Assembly: GCA_934700615.1 (NCBI GenBank)
Contig: CAKUXR010000031.1
Span: 1-31,321, forward strand
From: an uncultured Bacteroidales bacterium
GTDB lineage: Bacteria > Bacteroidota > Bacteroidia > Bacteroidales > UBA932
DNA length: 31,321 bases
Reading direction: 5' to 3'
The first letter of the stretch is position 1. Every line of letters begins with the position of its first letter. The translations under genes and the position numbers were made by a program. The notes under the pieces were generated by a model. That model searched no databases and was not told where the DNA came from. It saw only the letters and a list, made by a program, of their open reading frames with translations. Of this stretch, positions 24,990 to 31,321 are shown piece after piece.

Positions 24990-26825
24990 ATGTTTCACGG
25001 AAAAGTATATATAGCCGGGACATCGATGATTACACCTCTCGGCGAGGGCGTCGGGAAGAATTTTTCTGCCATCCTCAGAGGTGAAAGCGGAGTGACCGGA
25101 ACCACAGACCCCAGAATCACCCAATCGGCCCTGACGGCCGGAATCATTCCGGAAGAGGTTTATGTCAATGTCAGAGAACGCCTTGGAGCGCGCGCGAAGT
25201 CATTGACACGCACCGAAATCCTTACATGCGGTTGCCTCAAGTCATTGATACAGAGCCTTCCGCAGGAACTGCAAACTGCTCTCGGAAACGGTCGCACCGG
25301 TATCGTGGTCGCCACGGCGAAGGGCAATATCTCGGCTCTTGAAGGCCGTTGCGGATCGGGTCCTTTCATCCCGTCAGATGACGACAAAGTCCTGTTTCCG
25401 TCAATGACAAGGTGCATTTCGGAGTTTTCCGGAGTCCGTGAGTCTGATATCCGCATAATCTCAAATGCTTGCATCTCAGGCGTTTCTGCCATAGTGGCCG
25501 CTCGGAGAATGTTGCTTGTCGGGGATTATGACATGGTTATCGTGGTAGGTGCAGATACGCAGAACCGCTTCATTACCAGCGGATTCGCTTCATTCAAATC
25601 ACTCAGTCCGGAACTCTGCCGTCCTTATGACGAGTCCAGATGCGGACTGAATCTCGGGGAAGCTGCCGGAGCAATGGCATTGACATCAATGCCGGTCAGG
25701 TGGAGTTGCGGTCTGGATGGGGAATCGGGTTACGTGACCATCGACGGAGGTGCAGTTTCTGATGACGCGAACCATATTTCAGGACCGTCCAGAACCGGTG
25801 ACGGACTGTTTTTCGCCATGCGCAATGCCATGAAAGAGGCCGGGGTCAATGCTGCCGGCATCGACCTTCTGCAGATGCATGGAACGGCTACCGCATATAA
25901 TGACGAGATGGAGTCCAAGGCCGCCTGTCTTGCCGGAGTCCAGGATGTTCCGGTTCAGAGTCTGAAGCCTTATTTCGGACATACGATGGGAGCGTCCGGT
26001 GTCATTGAAACCATCATTGCGGCAGCGGAAATCCAGGAGGGCATAATCGCAGGGACCAAGGGATATGAAAAGTCCGGAGTCAGTGTGCCGCTCAATGTGA
26101 GCGCATCCAACAGATTGATAACGAGGAATTTGGTCATGTCAAGCCCTGCTGGCAAAATCAATCATTGCCTCAAGACCGCATCCGGTTTCGGAGGAACCAA
26201 TGCCGCAGTCCTGCTCACATCGTCTCCTGAAGCGGGACCGGTACCGTGCCTTCGCGAAGCCAGTCCGCGCAAAATGCAGAGATTCAGAACAGTAGAGGTC
26301 AATGCAGGAGAGGTTCTTGTCGATGACAGTGCAGTTTTTACGGATAAGTCTGCCGATTTCGGAACTTTCATAAGGGAAGCGTTCAAGTCGAGAGGGGAGA
26401 ACAATATGAAGTTCTACAAGATGGATGACTTGTGCAAACTCGGATATGTCGCAGCGGCCTGGCTTCTGGACGGGATAGAATTCGGCGAAGAGGAATGCGG
26501 AATGGTGCTGTCCGGCAAGTACGGCTGTCTGGATACTGATATGAAACATCAGCAAATCATTGACAAAGAAGGAGATGCAGCATCGAGTCCGGCAGTGTTC
26601 GTCTATACGCTTCCGAATGTCGTGGCAGGCGAGATTTCCATACGTCATCATATAAAAGGTGAAAATACATGGTTCTGGTCAGATGACAGGACGATGTCTG
26701 ATTTGAAACATTATGCTTCATTGATGGCTGGGGCATCCGACCTGCGATATTGCATCATCGGTCATCTTGATTTTCTGAATGGAGAATATTTCGCTAAATT
26801 TGAACTTTGGTCGGTTGCCGGGTAG
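24990..26825 (+). CDS. Ketoacyl-ACP synthase with a C-terminal partial synthase-like domain
   Basis: A 611-aa protein. Residues 1-415 are a FabF-type condensing enzyme with the full triad: C161 in SNACISGVS, H297 in LLQMHGTATAYND and H331 in KPYFGHTMGAS. The last 175 residues ('CKLGYVAAAWLLDGI', 'SPAVFVYTLPNVVAGEISIRHH') resemble part of the PF13723 ketoacyl-synthase N-terminal-like family, without a catalytic cysteine. I start at ATG 24990, 2 nt after the methyltransferase stop, because the protein then begins MFHGKVYIAG like other synthases; an ATG at 24978 is possible and would overlap the stop. It would elongate carrier-bound acyl chains. Confidence 0.85.
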   Translation: MFHGKVYIAGTSMITPLGEGVGKNFSAILRGESGVTGTTDPRITQSALTAGIIPEEVYVNVRERLGARAKSLTRTEILTCGCLKSLIQSLPQELQTALGNGRTGIVVATAKGNISALEGRCGSGPFIPSDDDKVLFPSMTRCISEFSGVRESDIRIISNACISGVSAIVAARRMLLVGDYDMVIVVGADTQNRFITSGFASFKSLSPELCRPYDESRCGLNLGEAAGAMALTSMPVRWSCGLDGESGYVTIDGGAVSDDANHISGPSRTGDGLFFAMRNAMKEAGVNAAGIDLLQMHGTATAYNDEMESKAACLAGVQDVPVQSLKPYFGHTMGASGVIETIIAAAEIQEGIIAGTKGYEKSGVSVPLNVSASNRLITRNLVMSSPAGKINHCLKTASGFGGTNAAVLLTSSPEAGPVPCLREASPRKMQRFRTVEVNAGEVLVDDSAVFTDKSADFGTFIREAFKSRGENNMKFYKMDDLCKLGYVAAAWLLDGIEFGEEECGMVLSGKYGCLDTDMKHQQIIDKEGDAASSPAVFVYTLPNVVAGEISIRHHIKGENTWFWSDDRTMSDLKHYASLMAGASDLRYCIIGHLDFLNGEYFAKFELWSVAG

Positions 26826-26873
26826 GAGACAATTGATTACTTGGGACGACAAGAACTGAAACAATTGAACAAA

Positions 26874-27131
26874 ATGGAAGAACTCATAGAAAAACTGAAG
26901 GCGCAGCTCATTGAAGCGCTTAATCTTGAAGAAGTCAAACCGGAAGACATCGACCCGGAAGCTCCTCTTTTCGGAGACGAAGGACTGGGACTGGATTCGA
27001 TTGATGCTCTGGAGATTATCCTTCTTCTGGACAAGGAATACGGCATTAAACTGAAGAATCCTGCAGAAGGAAAGCAGGTGTTCCATTCAGTCAAGACAAT
27101 GGCTGACTATATCACGGCAAACCGGAAGTAA
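26874..27131 (+). CDS. Acyl carrier protein 2
   Basis: An 85-aa ACP starting at the ATG at 26874; a longer frame from a TTG at 26841 is unlikely. S42 in GLGLDSIDALE is the phosphopantetheine site. It differs from the first carrier protein in this operon. Stop and next start are 1 nt apart. Confidence 0.92.
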   Translation: MEELIEKLKAQLIEALNLEEVKPEDIDPEAPLFGDEGLGLDSIDALEIILLLDKEYGIKLKNPAEGKQVFHSVKTMADYITANRK

Positions 27132-27132
27132 G

Positions 27133-28347
27133 ATGTCCGGGCGGAGGATATATGTCAATGGCGCGGGAGTCGTTTCTGCTGCCGGAACTTCGATAGGATG
27201 CGTGAAGAACTATGTGTCTTCAGGCATCTTGCATCATAGTGCGGCAAAGCGATTCGAAACTTCTCTGGAACTGCCTGAGGCTGAGGTGTCTGCTTCTGAT
27301 GCTGAACTTAAGTCGCAACTCGGCATAGCGTCGGAAAGCGTTATCAGCAGGACAGCGCTGCTGGGCTTGTGCGCATTGTCCGAGGCCGTGAAAAGCGTTA
27401 AATCCGGGCATTTGTTCGGAGGCAGTCCTCGCATTGCGTTCATTAACGGGACTTCTGTCGGTGGAATGGATCTCAGCGAGGTGTTCTGGAAGGCGCATCG
27501 TCATGACCCTGAAAATGGGGACCTTGATTATCTCCGTATGCATTCACCAGGGGCGGTAACCGATGCCATGGCCGCGTTATGCAGAGGCCTGTTGCCTGGA
27601 TTTTCATTTGTAACTACAATAAGTACAGCTTGTTCCGCGGCCGGCAATGCAATCATGTACGGCGCCCGTCTGATCGAGGCAGGACTTGCTGACATTGTGA
27701 TAGCGGGCGGAACTGATGCGTTGTGCAGTTTCACATTGAACGGCTTCAATTCCCTCCGTATCCTGGACTCGGAAATCTGTCGGCCTTTCGATGCTTCGCG
27801 TGCCGGTCTGAATCTTGGCGAAGGTGCCGGCTATCTTGTTCTTTCCGCTGCCAGTGAAGGTGCGATGTGCCGACTTTCAGGCTGGGGCAATGCAAATGAG
27901 GCTTACCACCAGACTGCAAGCACACCCGAAGGCACAGGGCCGGGATTGTCAATGTCTTCCGCAATCGAAAAGGCCGGTCTGACCCCGTCAGATATAGGTT
28001 TTGTCAATACTCATGGCACAGGGACCGAAATCAATGACCTTGCGGAGAGCAACGCGATGCTGCGCGTGTTCGGAGGCCAGGTTCCTCCGTTCAGTTCCAT
28101 GAAGCCTTACTTCGGCCATACTTTGGGAGCGTCAGAAGGAATCGAGGCGGCGTTGTGCTGTAAGGCATTGGCAGACAATGACTTCTCTTTTATGAAATCT
28201 TGCTGTGAAGTGACTCCGATACCTGAGACAGGACTCGTTCCATATTACGGAGGCGAAATCTCTCCGCGCCATGTGCTGAGTTCCGCATTCGGTTTCAGCG
28301 GCAATTGTGTATCCCTCGTATTTTCAACCATTTCAGAAGATGTGTAG
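27133..28347 (+). CDS. Ketoacyl-ACP synthase, FabF type
   Basis: A 404-aa condensing enzyme with triad C167 (STACSAAGNAI), H294 (VNTHGTGTEIND) and H329 (KPYFGHTLGASEG), plus the 'RPFDASRAGLNLGEGAG' block. It catalyses decarboxylative C-C bond formation between carrier-bound units. It is tightly coupled to ACP 2 (1 nt upstream) and to the inactive synthase-like protein downstream (8-nt overlap), an arrangement like the KS/chain-length-factor pairs of type II polyketide systems. Confidence 0.92.
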   Translation: MSGRRIYVNGAGVVSAAGTSIGCVKNYVSSGILHHSAAKRFETSLELPEAEVSASDAELKSQLGIASESVISRTALLGLCALSEAVKSVKSGHLFGGSPRIAFINGTSVGGMDLSEVFWKAHRHDPENGDLDYLRMHSPGAVTDAMAALCRGLLPGFSFVTTISTACSAAGNAIMYGARLIEAGLADIVIAGGTDALCSFTLNGFNSLRILDSEICRPFDASRAGLNLGEGAGYLVLSAASEGAMCRLSGWGNANEAYHQTASTPEGTGPGLSMSSAIEKAGLTPSDIGFVNTHGTGTEINDLAESNAMLRVFGGQVPPFSSMKPYFGHTLGASEGIEAALCCKALADNDFSFMKSCCEVTPIPETGLVPYYGGEISPRHVLSSAFGFSGNCVSLVFSTISEDV

Positions 28348-29218
28348 TCAAATTATCATACCGCCTGTCCCTTGTTGGCTGTCTTCTTTCAATGTCATCA
28401 GCGGCAACGGACATGATTCCGTCAATGCTCCAGAGTCTCCGATAATGGCGGAAGAACCTGACTATAAGCCTGTTATTAAGGAGGCCAATCTGCGAAGAAG
28501 GATGGGACGACTCTTGAAGATGGCTGTGTGCTGCGGTCTGAAATCCCTGGACGGAACAGATTCTTCAGATGTCACCGGCATCATCACATTTACCGGAATG
28601 GGATTCATGAAGGACACTATCTCATTCGCTGACAATATGTTGGACATGCCCGACCTGCTGAATCCGTCACCGTTCATGCAATCTACATTCAACACGGCCT
28701 CCGGTTATGTGGCATTGATAAGAAAAATCCGTGCGTACAACATGACTTACGTGCAGCGCGGGGCCGGATTGTCAGCAGCATTGACAGATGCGTCAATGTT
28801 GCTTTTCGAAGACCCGTCGAAGTCTGTCCTTGTCGGCTCCTTCGATGAAGTAACGGAGACCGTTGACCGGCTCAGACGCGATTTGGGAATCTATAAGTCA
28901 ATGCCGTTGGGAGAGGGCGCGAGCGCATTTGTCGTATCAGGAACGAGTCCTGAAACCACTTCATACAGACTCCTCGGAATCGCTCCGTCATCAGTCCCTG
29001 TCGATGATTTTGTCAATGCCTGTGCGGCTTCTCAAGTTGTCAATGTCTTGTGCAGCAGCTATATACATGAAGTCGGGGCATTCATGACGATGCTGCCTGT
29101 CGTCATGTCAAGATTTCTTCTTTCCAATGCTTCTCTCCATCCCGGGACATGCATTCTCGTGAGGGATGATGTCAATGCCGATGGACAGATGATTCTTTTG
29201 CGCGCGGAGGCGAATTAG
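28340..29218 (+). CDS. Non-catalytic ketoacyl synthase-like protein (PF13723 type)
   Basis: A 292-aa protein starting at ATG 28340, which overlaps the upstream stop (ATGTGTAG). It covers only the N-terminal half of the thiolase fold. 'SPFMQSTFNTASGYVAL' stands where active synthases carry their Cys nucleophile, with no cysteine there, and 'GAGLSAALTDASMLLFED' and 'PLGEGASAFVVSG' complete the family pattern. Such proteins accompany real synthases in aryl-polyene and flexirubin-type clusters and may set chain length or stabilise the partner. Confidence 0.72.
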   Translation: MCSQIIIPPVPCWLSSFNVISGNGHDSVNAPESPIMAEEPDYKPVIKEANLRRRMGRLLKMAVCCGLKSLDGTDSSDVTGIITFTGMGFMKDTISFADNMLDMPDLLNPSPFMQSTFNTASGYVALIRKIRAYNMTYVQRGAGLSAALTDASMLLFEDPSKSVLVGSFDEVTETVDRLRRDLGIYKSMPLGEGASAFVVSGTSPETTSYRLLGIAPSSVPVDDFVNACAASQVVNVLCSSYIHEVGAFMTMLPVVMSRFLLSNASLHPGTCILVRDDVNADGQMILLRAEAN

Positions 29219-29219
29219 T

Positions 29220-29909
29220 ATGTGCCTCTTTCTCCTGACATTGACCTGTATCCTGATTCTTGCATTCCTCGTGTGGGCGTCTGCAAGCATAAGATCAGGT
29301 GTGTATCTCAAGGCGTTCTGCCGAGAGAAAACATCAGACAATGTTGTCTATCTGACCTTCGATGACGGGCCTGCAGGCGCTGAAACTGAGGCCGTTCTGG
29401 ATGTCCTCAAGGCTCGGGGTGCAGTGGCCACGTTCTTCATCATCGGCAAAAATGTGACGGGGCAGGAGCCTTTGGTCGGTCGTATTCTGGCCGAGGGGCA
29501 CTCAGTAGGCATTCATACTTTCAGCCATACCAATACCTTTCCTCTCTATTCCAAGAGGCTTATGGTCAATGATATAGATGAATGCAAGTCTATCTTGGAC
29601 AGACTTTCGGGCGAGGATGTCCGTCTGTTCCGTCCGCCATTCGGAGTCGTGAATCCGACCGTTTCCTATGCCGTAAAGAAGTTGGGACTCAAGACTGTAG
29701 GCTGGTCCATACGCAGTTTCGACACGCGGGATTACCGTCAGGATGACAAATCATGCAGTCTTGTTCTGGACAGGATCATGCGCCGGATAAAGCCGGGTTC
29801 CGTAATCCTTCTCCATGACCGTCTTCAGGGCGAATCAGTACTGGTTTCCAGATTGCTAGATCTTCTGGACGCTGCCGGCTACCATTATGACAGGCCGCTT
29901 CCTATGTAA
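29220..29909 (+). CDS. NodB-type polysaccharide deacetylase, membrane-anchored
   Basis: A 229-aa enzyme with one N-terminal membrane helix (about 3-23). NodB motifs are complete: TFDDGP (46-51), H99-x3-H103 in GIHTFSHTN, RPPFG (138-142) and ILLHD (196-200). It would remove an N-acetyl (or other acyl) group from a sugar or similar substrate using a divalent metal. Last gene of the operon, 1 nt after the synthase-like gene. In flexirubin-type clusters a deacetylase is also common, but its substrate there is not settled as far as I know. Confidence 0.88.
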   Translation: MCLFLLTLTCILILAFLVWASASIRSGVYLKAFCREKTSDNVVYLTFDDGPAGAETEAVLDVLKARGAVATFFIIGKNVTGQEPLVGRILAEGHSVGIHTFSHTNTFPLYSKRLMVNDIDECKSILDRLSGEDVRLFRPPFGVVNPTVSYAVKKLGLKTVGWSIRSFDTRDYRQDDKSCSLVLDRIMRRIKPGSVILLHDRLQGESVLVSRLLDLLDAAGYHYDRPLPM

Positions 29910-29923
29910 GTCTTTCCATATGG

Positions 29924-29943
29924 GTCTTTCCAAGAGGAAAGAC
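29924..29943. terminator. Bidirectional terminator hairpin between converging genes
   Basis: GTCTTTCC (29924-29931) and GGAAAGAC (29936-29943) form a perfect 8-bp stem with loop AAGA. An extra direct copy of GTCTTTCC lies at 29910-29917. The hairpin sits in the 50 bp between the deacetylase stop and the converging PHP gene stop. There is no T run. Confidence 0.55.
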
Positions 29944-29959
29944 AGCTGACGCCATAGGA

Positions 29960-30676
29960 CTAGATTTTCTTGAGATATCCCAGGAAGCGTTCTGCGCTTG
30001 TGTTAAGTATCAGTTCCTCAGGGAATTCCGTCTCGGCCAGAAGAGGTTCCAGATAATCATACTTGGCTACCATGGTCGAAACGTGTGCATCGCTGCCTAG
30101 AATGATCGGCACTTCATATTGCTTGGCGAGTCTCAGGATTTCCAGATTGTTCGGCACGGCAAATGAAGCCTTATGGCGGGCAGGAGCCAATGTATGGTTA
30201 TTGATTTCCAATATTGTATGAGTCTCTTTGGAAACCTGGACCAGTCTTTCGAAATCTAGTTCTGCAACTCCGTCTCCCGGGTGACTGATAATCTGGACAA
30301 AAGGATTTCTCATGGCATTGACAACACCCTCGGTGTTCTCCTCTTTCTTGCCTCCTTCCCAGCAGAGGCTGTGGATGCCGGCGATGCGGATGTCGAGAAT
30401 ACGCCAATGAAATTCGTCAAGGTCAATGTCACCCTTTGTATTTAGGATGTTGAGCTCTGCACCAAGCATCAGGCGGACACCGTACATCTCGCGTGGAACA
30501 CAATGCAAGTTTCTGAAATACAGCGGGTGACATGTGCCTGGAATACTCGGGCCGTGTTCCGTGATGCCCAATATTTTCAGGCCTTTGTCTGCCGCGGCCT
30601 GTGCGGTTTCCTGAATTGTGCTGTATGCGTGACCTGAAGCCACTGTATGAGTGTGAACGTCGAGCTCTATTTTCAT
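29960..30676 (-). CDS. PHP-domain phosphatase (YcdX family)
   Basis: A 238-aa metal-dependent phosphoesterase. Metal ligands visible are H8 and H10 in DVHTH, H16, H41 in ITEHGP, 'GAELNI', 'SHPGDG' and GSDAH near the C-terminus. These define a trinuclear PHP site as in YcdX. The substrate is unknown. I start at the ATG at 30676 because a longer frame from a TTG at 30700 would begin inside the -7 box at 30698-30705. Single gene, opposite in direction to the acyl-lipid operon. Confidence 0.88.
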   Translation of the reverse strand: MKIELDVHTHTVASGHAYSTIQETAQAAADKGLKILGITEHGPSIPGTCHPLYFRNLHCVPREMYGVRLMLGAELNILNTKGDIDLDEFHWRILDIRIAGIHSLCWEGGKKEENTEGVVNAMRNPFVQIISHPGDGVAELDFERLVQVSKETHTILEINNHTLAPARHKASFAVPNNLEILRLAKQYEVPIILGSDAHVSTMVAKYDYLEPLLAETEFPEELILNTSAERFLGYLKKI

Positions 30677-30697
30677 TGCGATGTGTTTTAAGAACTG

Positions 30698-30705
30698 CAA
30701 AGTTA
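30698..30705 (-). promoter_or_regulatory. -7 box of the PHP gene
   Basis: TAACTTTG on the minus strand is a full TAnnTTTG match, 22 nt before the ATG at 30676. This decides the gene start. The -33 region has no TTTG. Confidence 0.55.
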
Positions 30706-31006
30706 AGCAACCTTCAGAAAATAACCTGCATCATCTTAAGGAATCTTTTCGGTCAATATCTGTTTTATCATCAGTCGTGTACGTCCAGTACACTCCATCT
30801 TCGAAAAAAAGATCTATCCTCGAAAATCTTCTCTTAATCTGAGGCTACTTATTCAGGTTACTTTCTCGAAATGCAAACCGTTATTAAGCAAGCCATTTGC
30901 GTGAGCGTGCTGCAAATTTGCAGCCGAGTTTGGCCTTGGTCAAATATAGAAATACGCAACGATAAGCAAACACGCACTCATCTTCTGCAAAGGTAGTGCT
31001 TTACCA
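30706..31006. other. Non-coding stretch with two strong dyads
   Basis: I see no credible gene here. It holds GTGTAC-N5-GTACAC (30777-30793) and a perfect 16-bp palindrome GCTGCAAATTTGCAGC (30909-30924), plus runs rich in CGAAA. Either dyad could be a regulator site for the flanking genes, or a leftover of mobile DNA. Confidence 0.5.
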
Positions 31007-31121
31007 CAAAAACACATGATAAAATGCCCCAAAAACTACAAATGAAATACCTCAAAAATTACAAATAGATTGCAACAAAAACTTAAAACAAAACGCATCA
31101 AAAATTTAAAATACGTTTGGT
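31007..31121. repeat. Five CAAAAAY cores at an exact 23-bp period (iteron-like)
   Basis: Cores C-A5-(C/T) start at 31007, 31030, 31053, 31076 and 31099. Units 2-3 also share TACAAAT after the core, and units 4-5 share TTAAAA. The array ends at the promoter of the DUF4143 ATPase; its last unit overlaps the -33 element (31116-31119). Phased A-tracts about two helical turns apart suggest bent DNA or a cooperative protein-binding array. Confidence 0.75.
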
Positions 31122-31146
31122 AATCAAATTAAAATGAGTACTTTTG
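31116..31146 (+). promoter_or_regulatory. Promoter of the DUF4143-type ATPase gene
   Basis: TTTG (31116-31119), exactly 19 bp, then TACTTTTG (31139-31146): a perfect Bacteroidetes -33/-7 pair. The start would be near 31153, about 15 nt before the ATG. Confidence 0.8.
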
Positions 31147-31167
31147 CAGCATAAAACAAAATCGAAT

Positions 31168-31321
31168 ATGGCATATCTAAATAGAGTCTTTGACGTGCGA
31201 CTTAAAGCACATCTTAAAGCAATGGGAGCAGTGCTCATTGAAGGGCCAAAATGGTGTGGCAAGACCACCACTGCCAAGCAGTTGGCCAATAGTGTTATTA
31301 GTTTACAAGATACTGACCATC
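31168..31321 (+). CDS. DUF4143-type AAA ATPase, 5' part only
   Basis: Only the first 51 codons are in the window; the frame is open at its end. 'AVLIEGPKWCGKTTTAKQLA' contains the Walker A GPKWCGKTT (26-34), a wording typical of the AAA_14/DUF4143 ATPases that are numerous in Bacteroidales. The function of these proteins is not known. It has its own strong promoter and an upstream 23-bp repeat array. Confidence 0.8.
   Translation, partial: MAYLNRVFDVRLKAHLKAMGAVLIEGPKWCGKTTTAKQLANSVISLQDTDH

Larger units (their letters stand above)
1999..30438. repeat. Dispersed heptamer GTCAATG (about 53 copies, both strands)
   Basis: Counted by hand over the whole window: about 34 copies on the plus and 19 on the minus strand, first at 1999-2005. 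About 36 lie in 18.7-30.7 kb. The segment 28421-29177 alone holds seven (28421, 28779 minus, 28792, 28897, 29012, 29039, 29171). They occur in several reading frames and in genes of both directions. Random expectation for this length is about 4. The count may be off by a few. Confidence 0.8.

Noticed and set aside
26139..26651. Minus-strand open frame of 170 codons
   Set aside because: It is the reverse frame of the ketoacyl synthase gene in GC-rich DNA, with no family signature.
30677..30700. Longer start for the PHP gene (TTG at 30700)
   Set aside because: It lies within the predicted -7 box; the ATG at 30676 gives the normal family N-terminus.
30988..30995. TACCTTTG on the minus strand, a possible -7 box
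   Set aside because: No -33 element at the right distance and no gene downstream within 300 bp.

Overview
The window looks like chromosomal DNA of a member of the Bacteroidetes, most likely an uncultured gut or rumen Bacteroidales. Several promoters fit the Bacteroidetes form (TTTG, a 19-bp gap, then TAnnTTTG), ribosome-binding sites are weak or absent, and the gene families (TIGR03986- and TIGR04423-type CRISPR proteins, a VirE_N/BT4734-type primase, Bacteroidetes ketoacyl synthase-like proteins, a PagL-like barrel, a DUF4143-type ATPase) belong to that phylum. No database search was possible, so all assignments come from reading motifs.

Region 1 (1-18.6 kb, AT-rich) is a complete type III CRISPR-Cas locus, closest to III-D. 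It opens inside a CRISPR array (nine 37-bp repeats visible), transcribed leftward from a leader with a good promoter. A leftward six-gene operon encodes the interference complex: an HD-less Cas10 with an intact GGDD motif, a Csm3-like Cas7, a Cas5/Csx10-like protein, a double-Cas7 protein, a TIGR04423-like small protein and a very large TIGR03986-like protein with a long helical tail. Diverging from it across a 200-bp promoter region is a rightward eight-gene operon: Cas6, a Card1/Can2-like CARF nuclease, a Csx1/Csx2-like CARF-HEPN RNase with an extra C-terminal domain, Cas1, a CRISPR-associated primase-polymerase, Cas2 with an N-terminal extension, a RecD-like helicase, and a TPR/OB-fold-like protein. 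The last five look like an expanded spacer-acquisition module, which is the most novel part of the window.

Region 2 (18.7-30.7 kb, clearly more GC-rich) looks like resident chromosome. It has a secreted CocE/NonD-type hydrolase, a small lipoprotein plus PagL-like lipid A deacylase pair on the minus strand, and an eight-gene plus-strand operon for an acyl or polyketide lipid (two acyl carrier proteins, an LpxL-type acyltransferase, an O-methyltransferase, two active ketoacyl synthases, one inactive synthase-like protein and a polysaccharide deacetylase). A PHP-family phosphoesterase follows on the minus strand.

Region 3 (30.7-31.3 kb) is a non-coding, AT-rich stretch with two dyads and five CAAAAAY cores spaced exactly 23 bp apart, leading into a well-formed promoter and the first 51 codons of a DUF4143-type ATPase cut off by the window end.

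A separate signal runs through almost all coding sequence: the heptamer GTCAATG occurs about 53 times (both strands, hand count) where about 4 are expected. It is densest in region 2.
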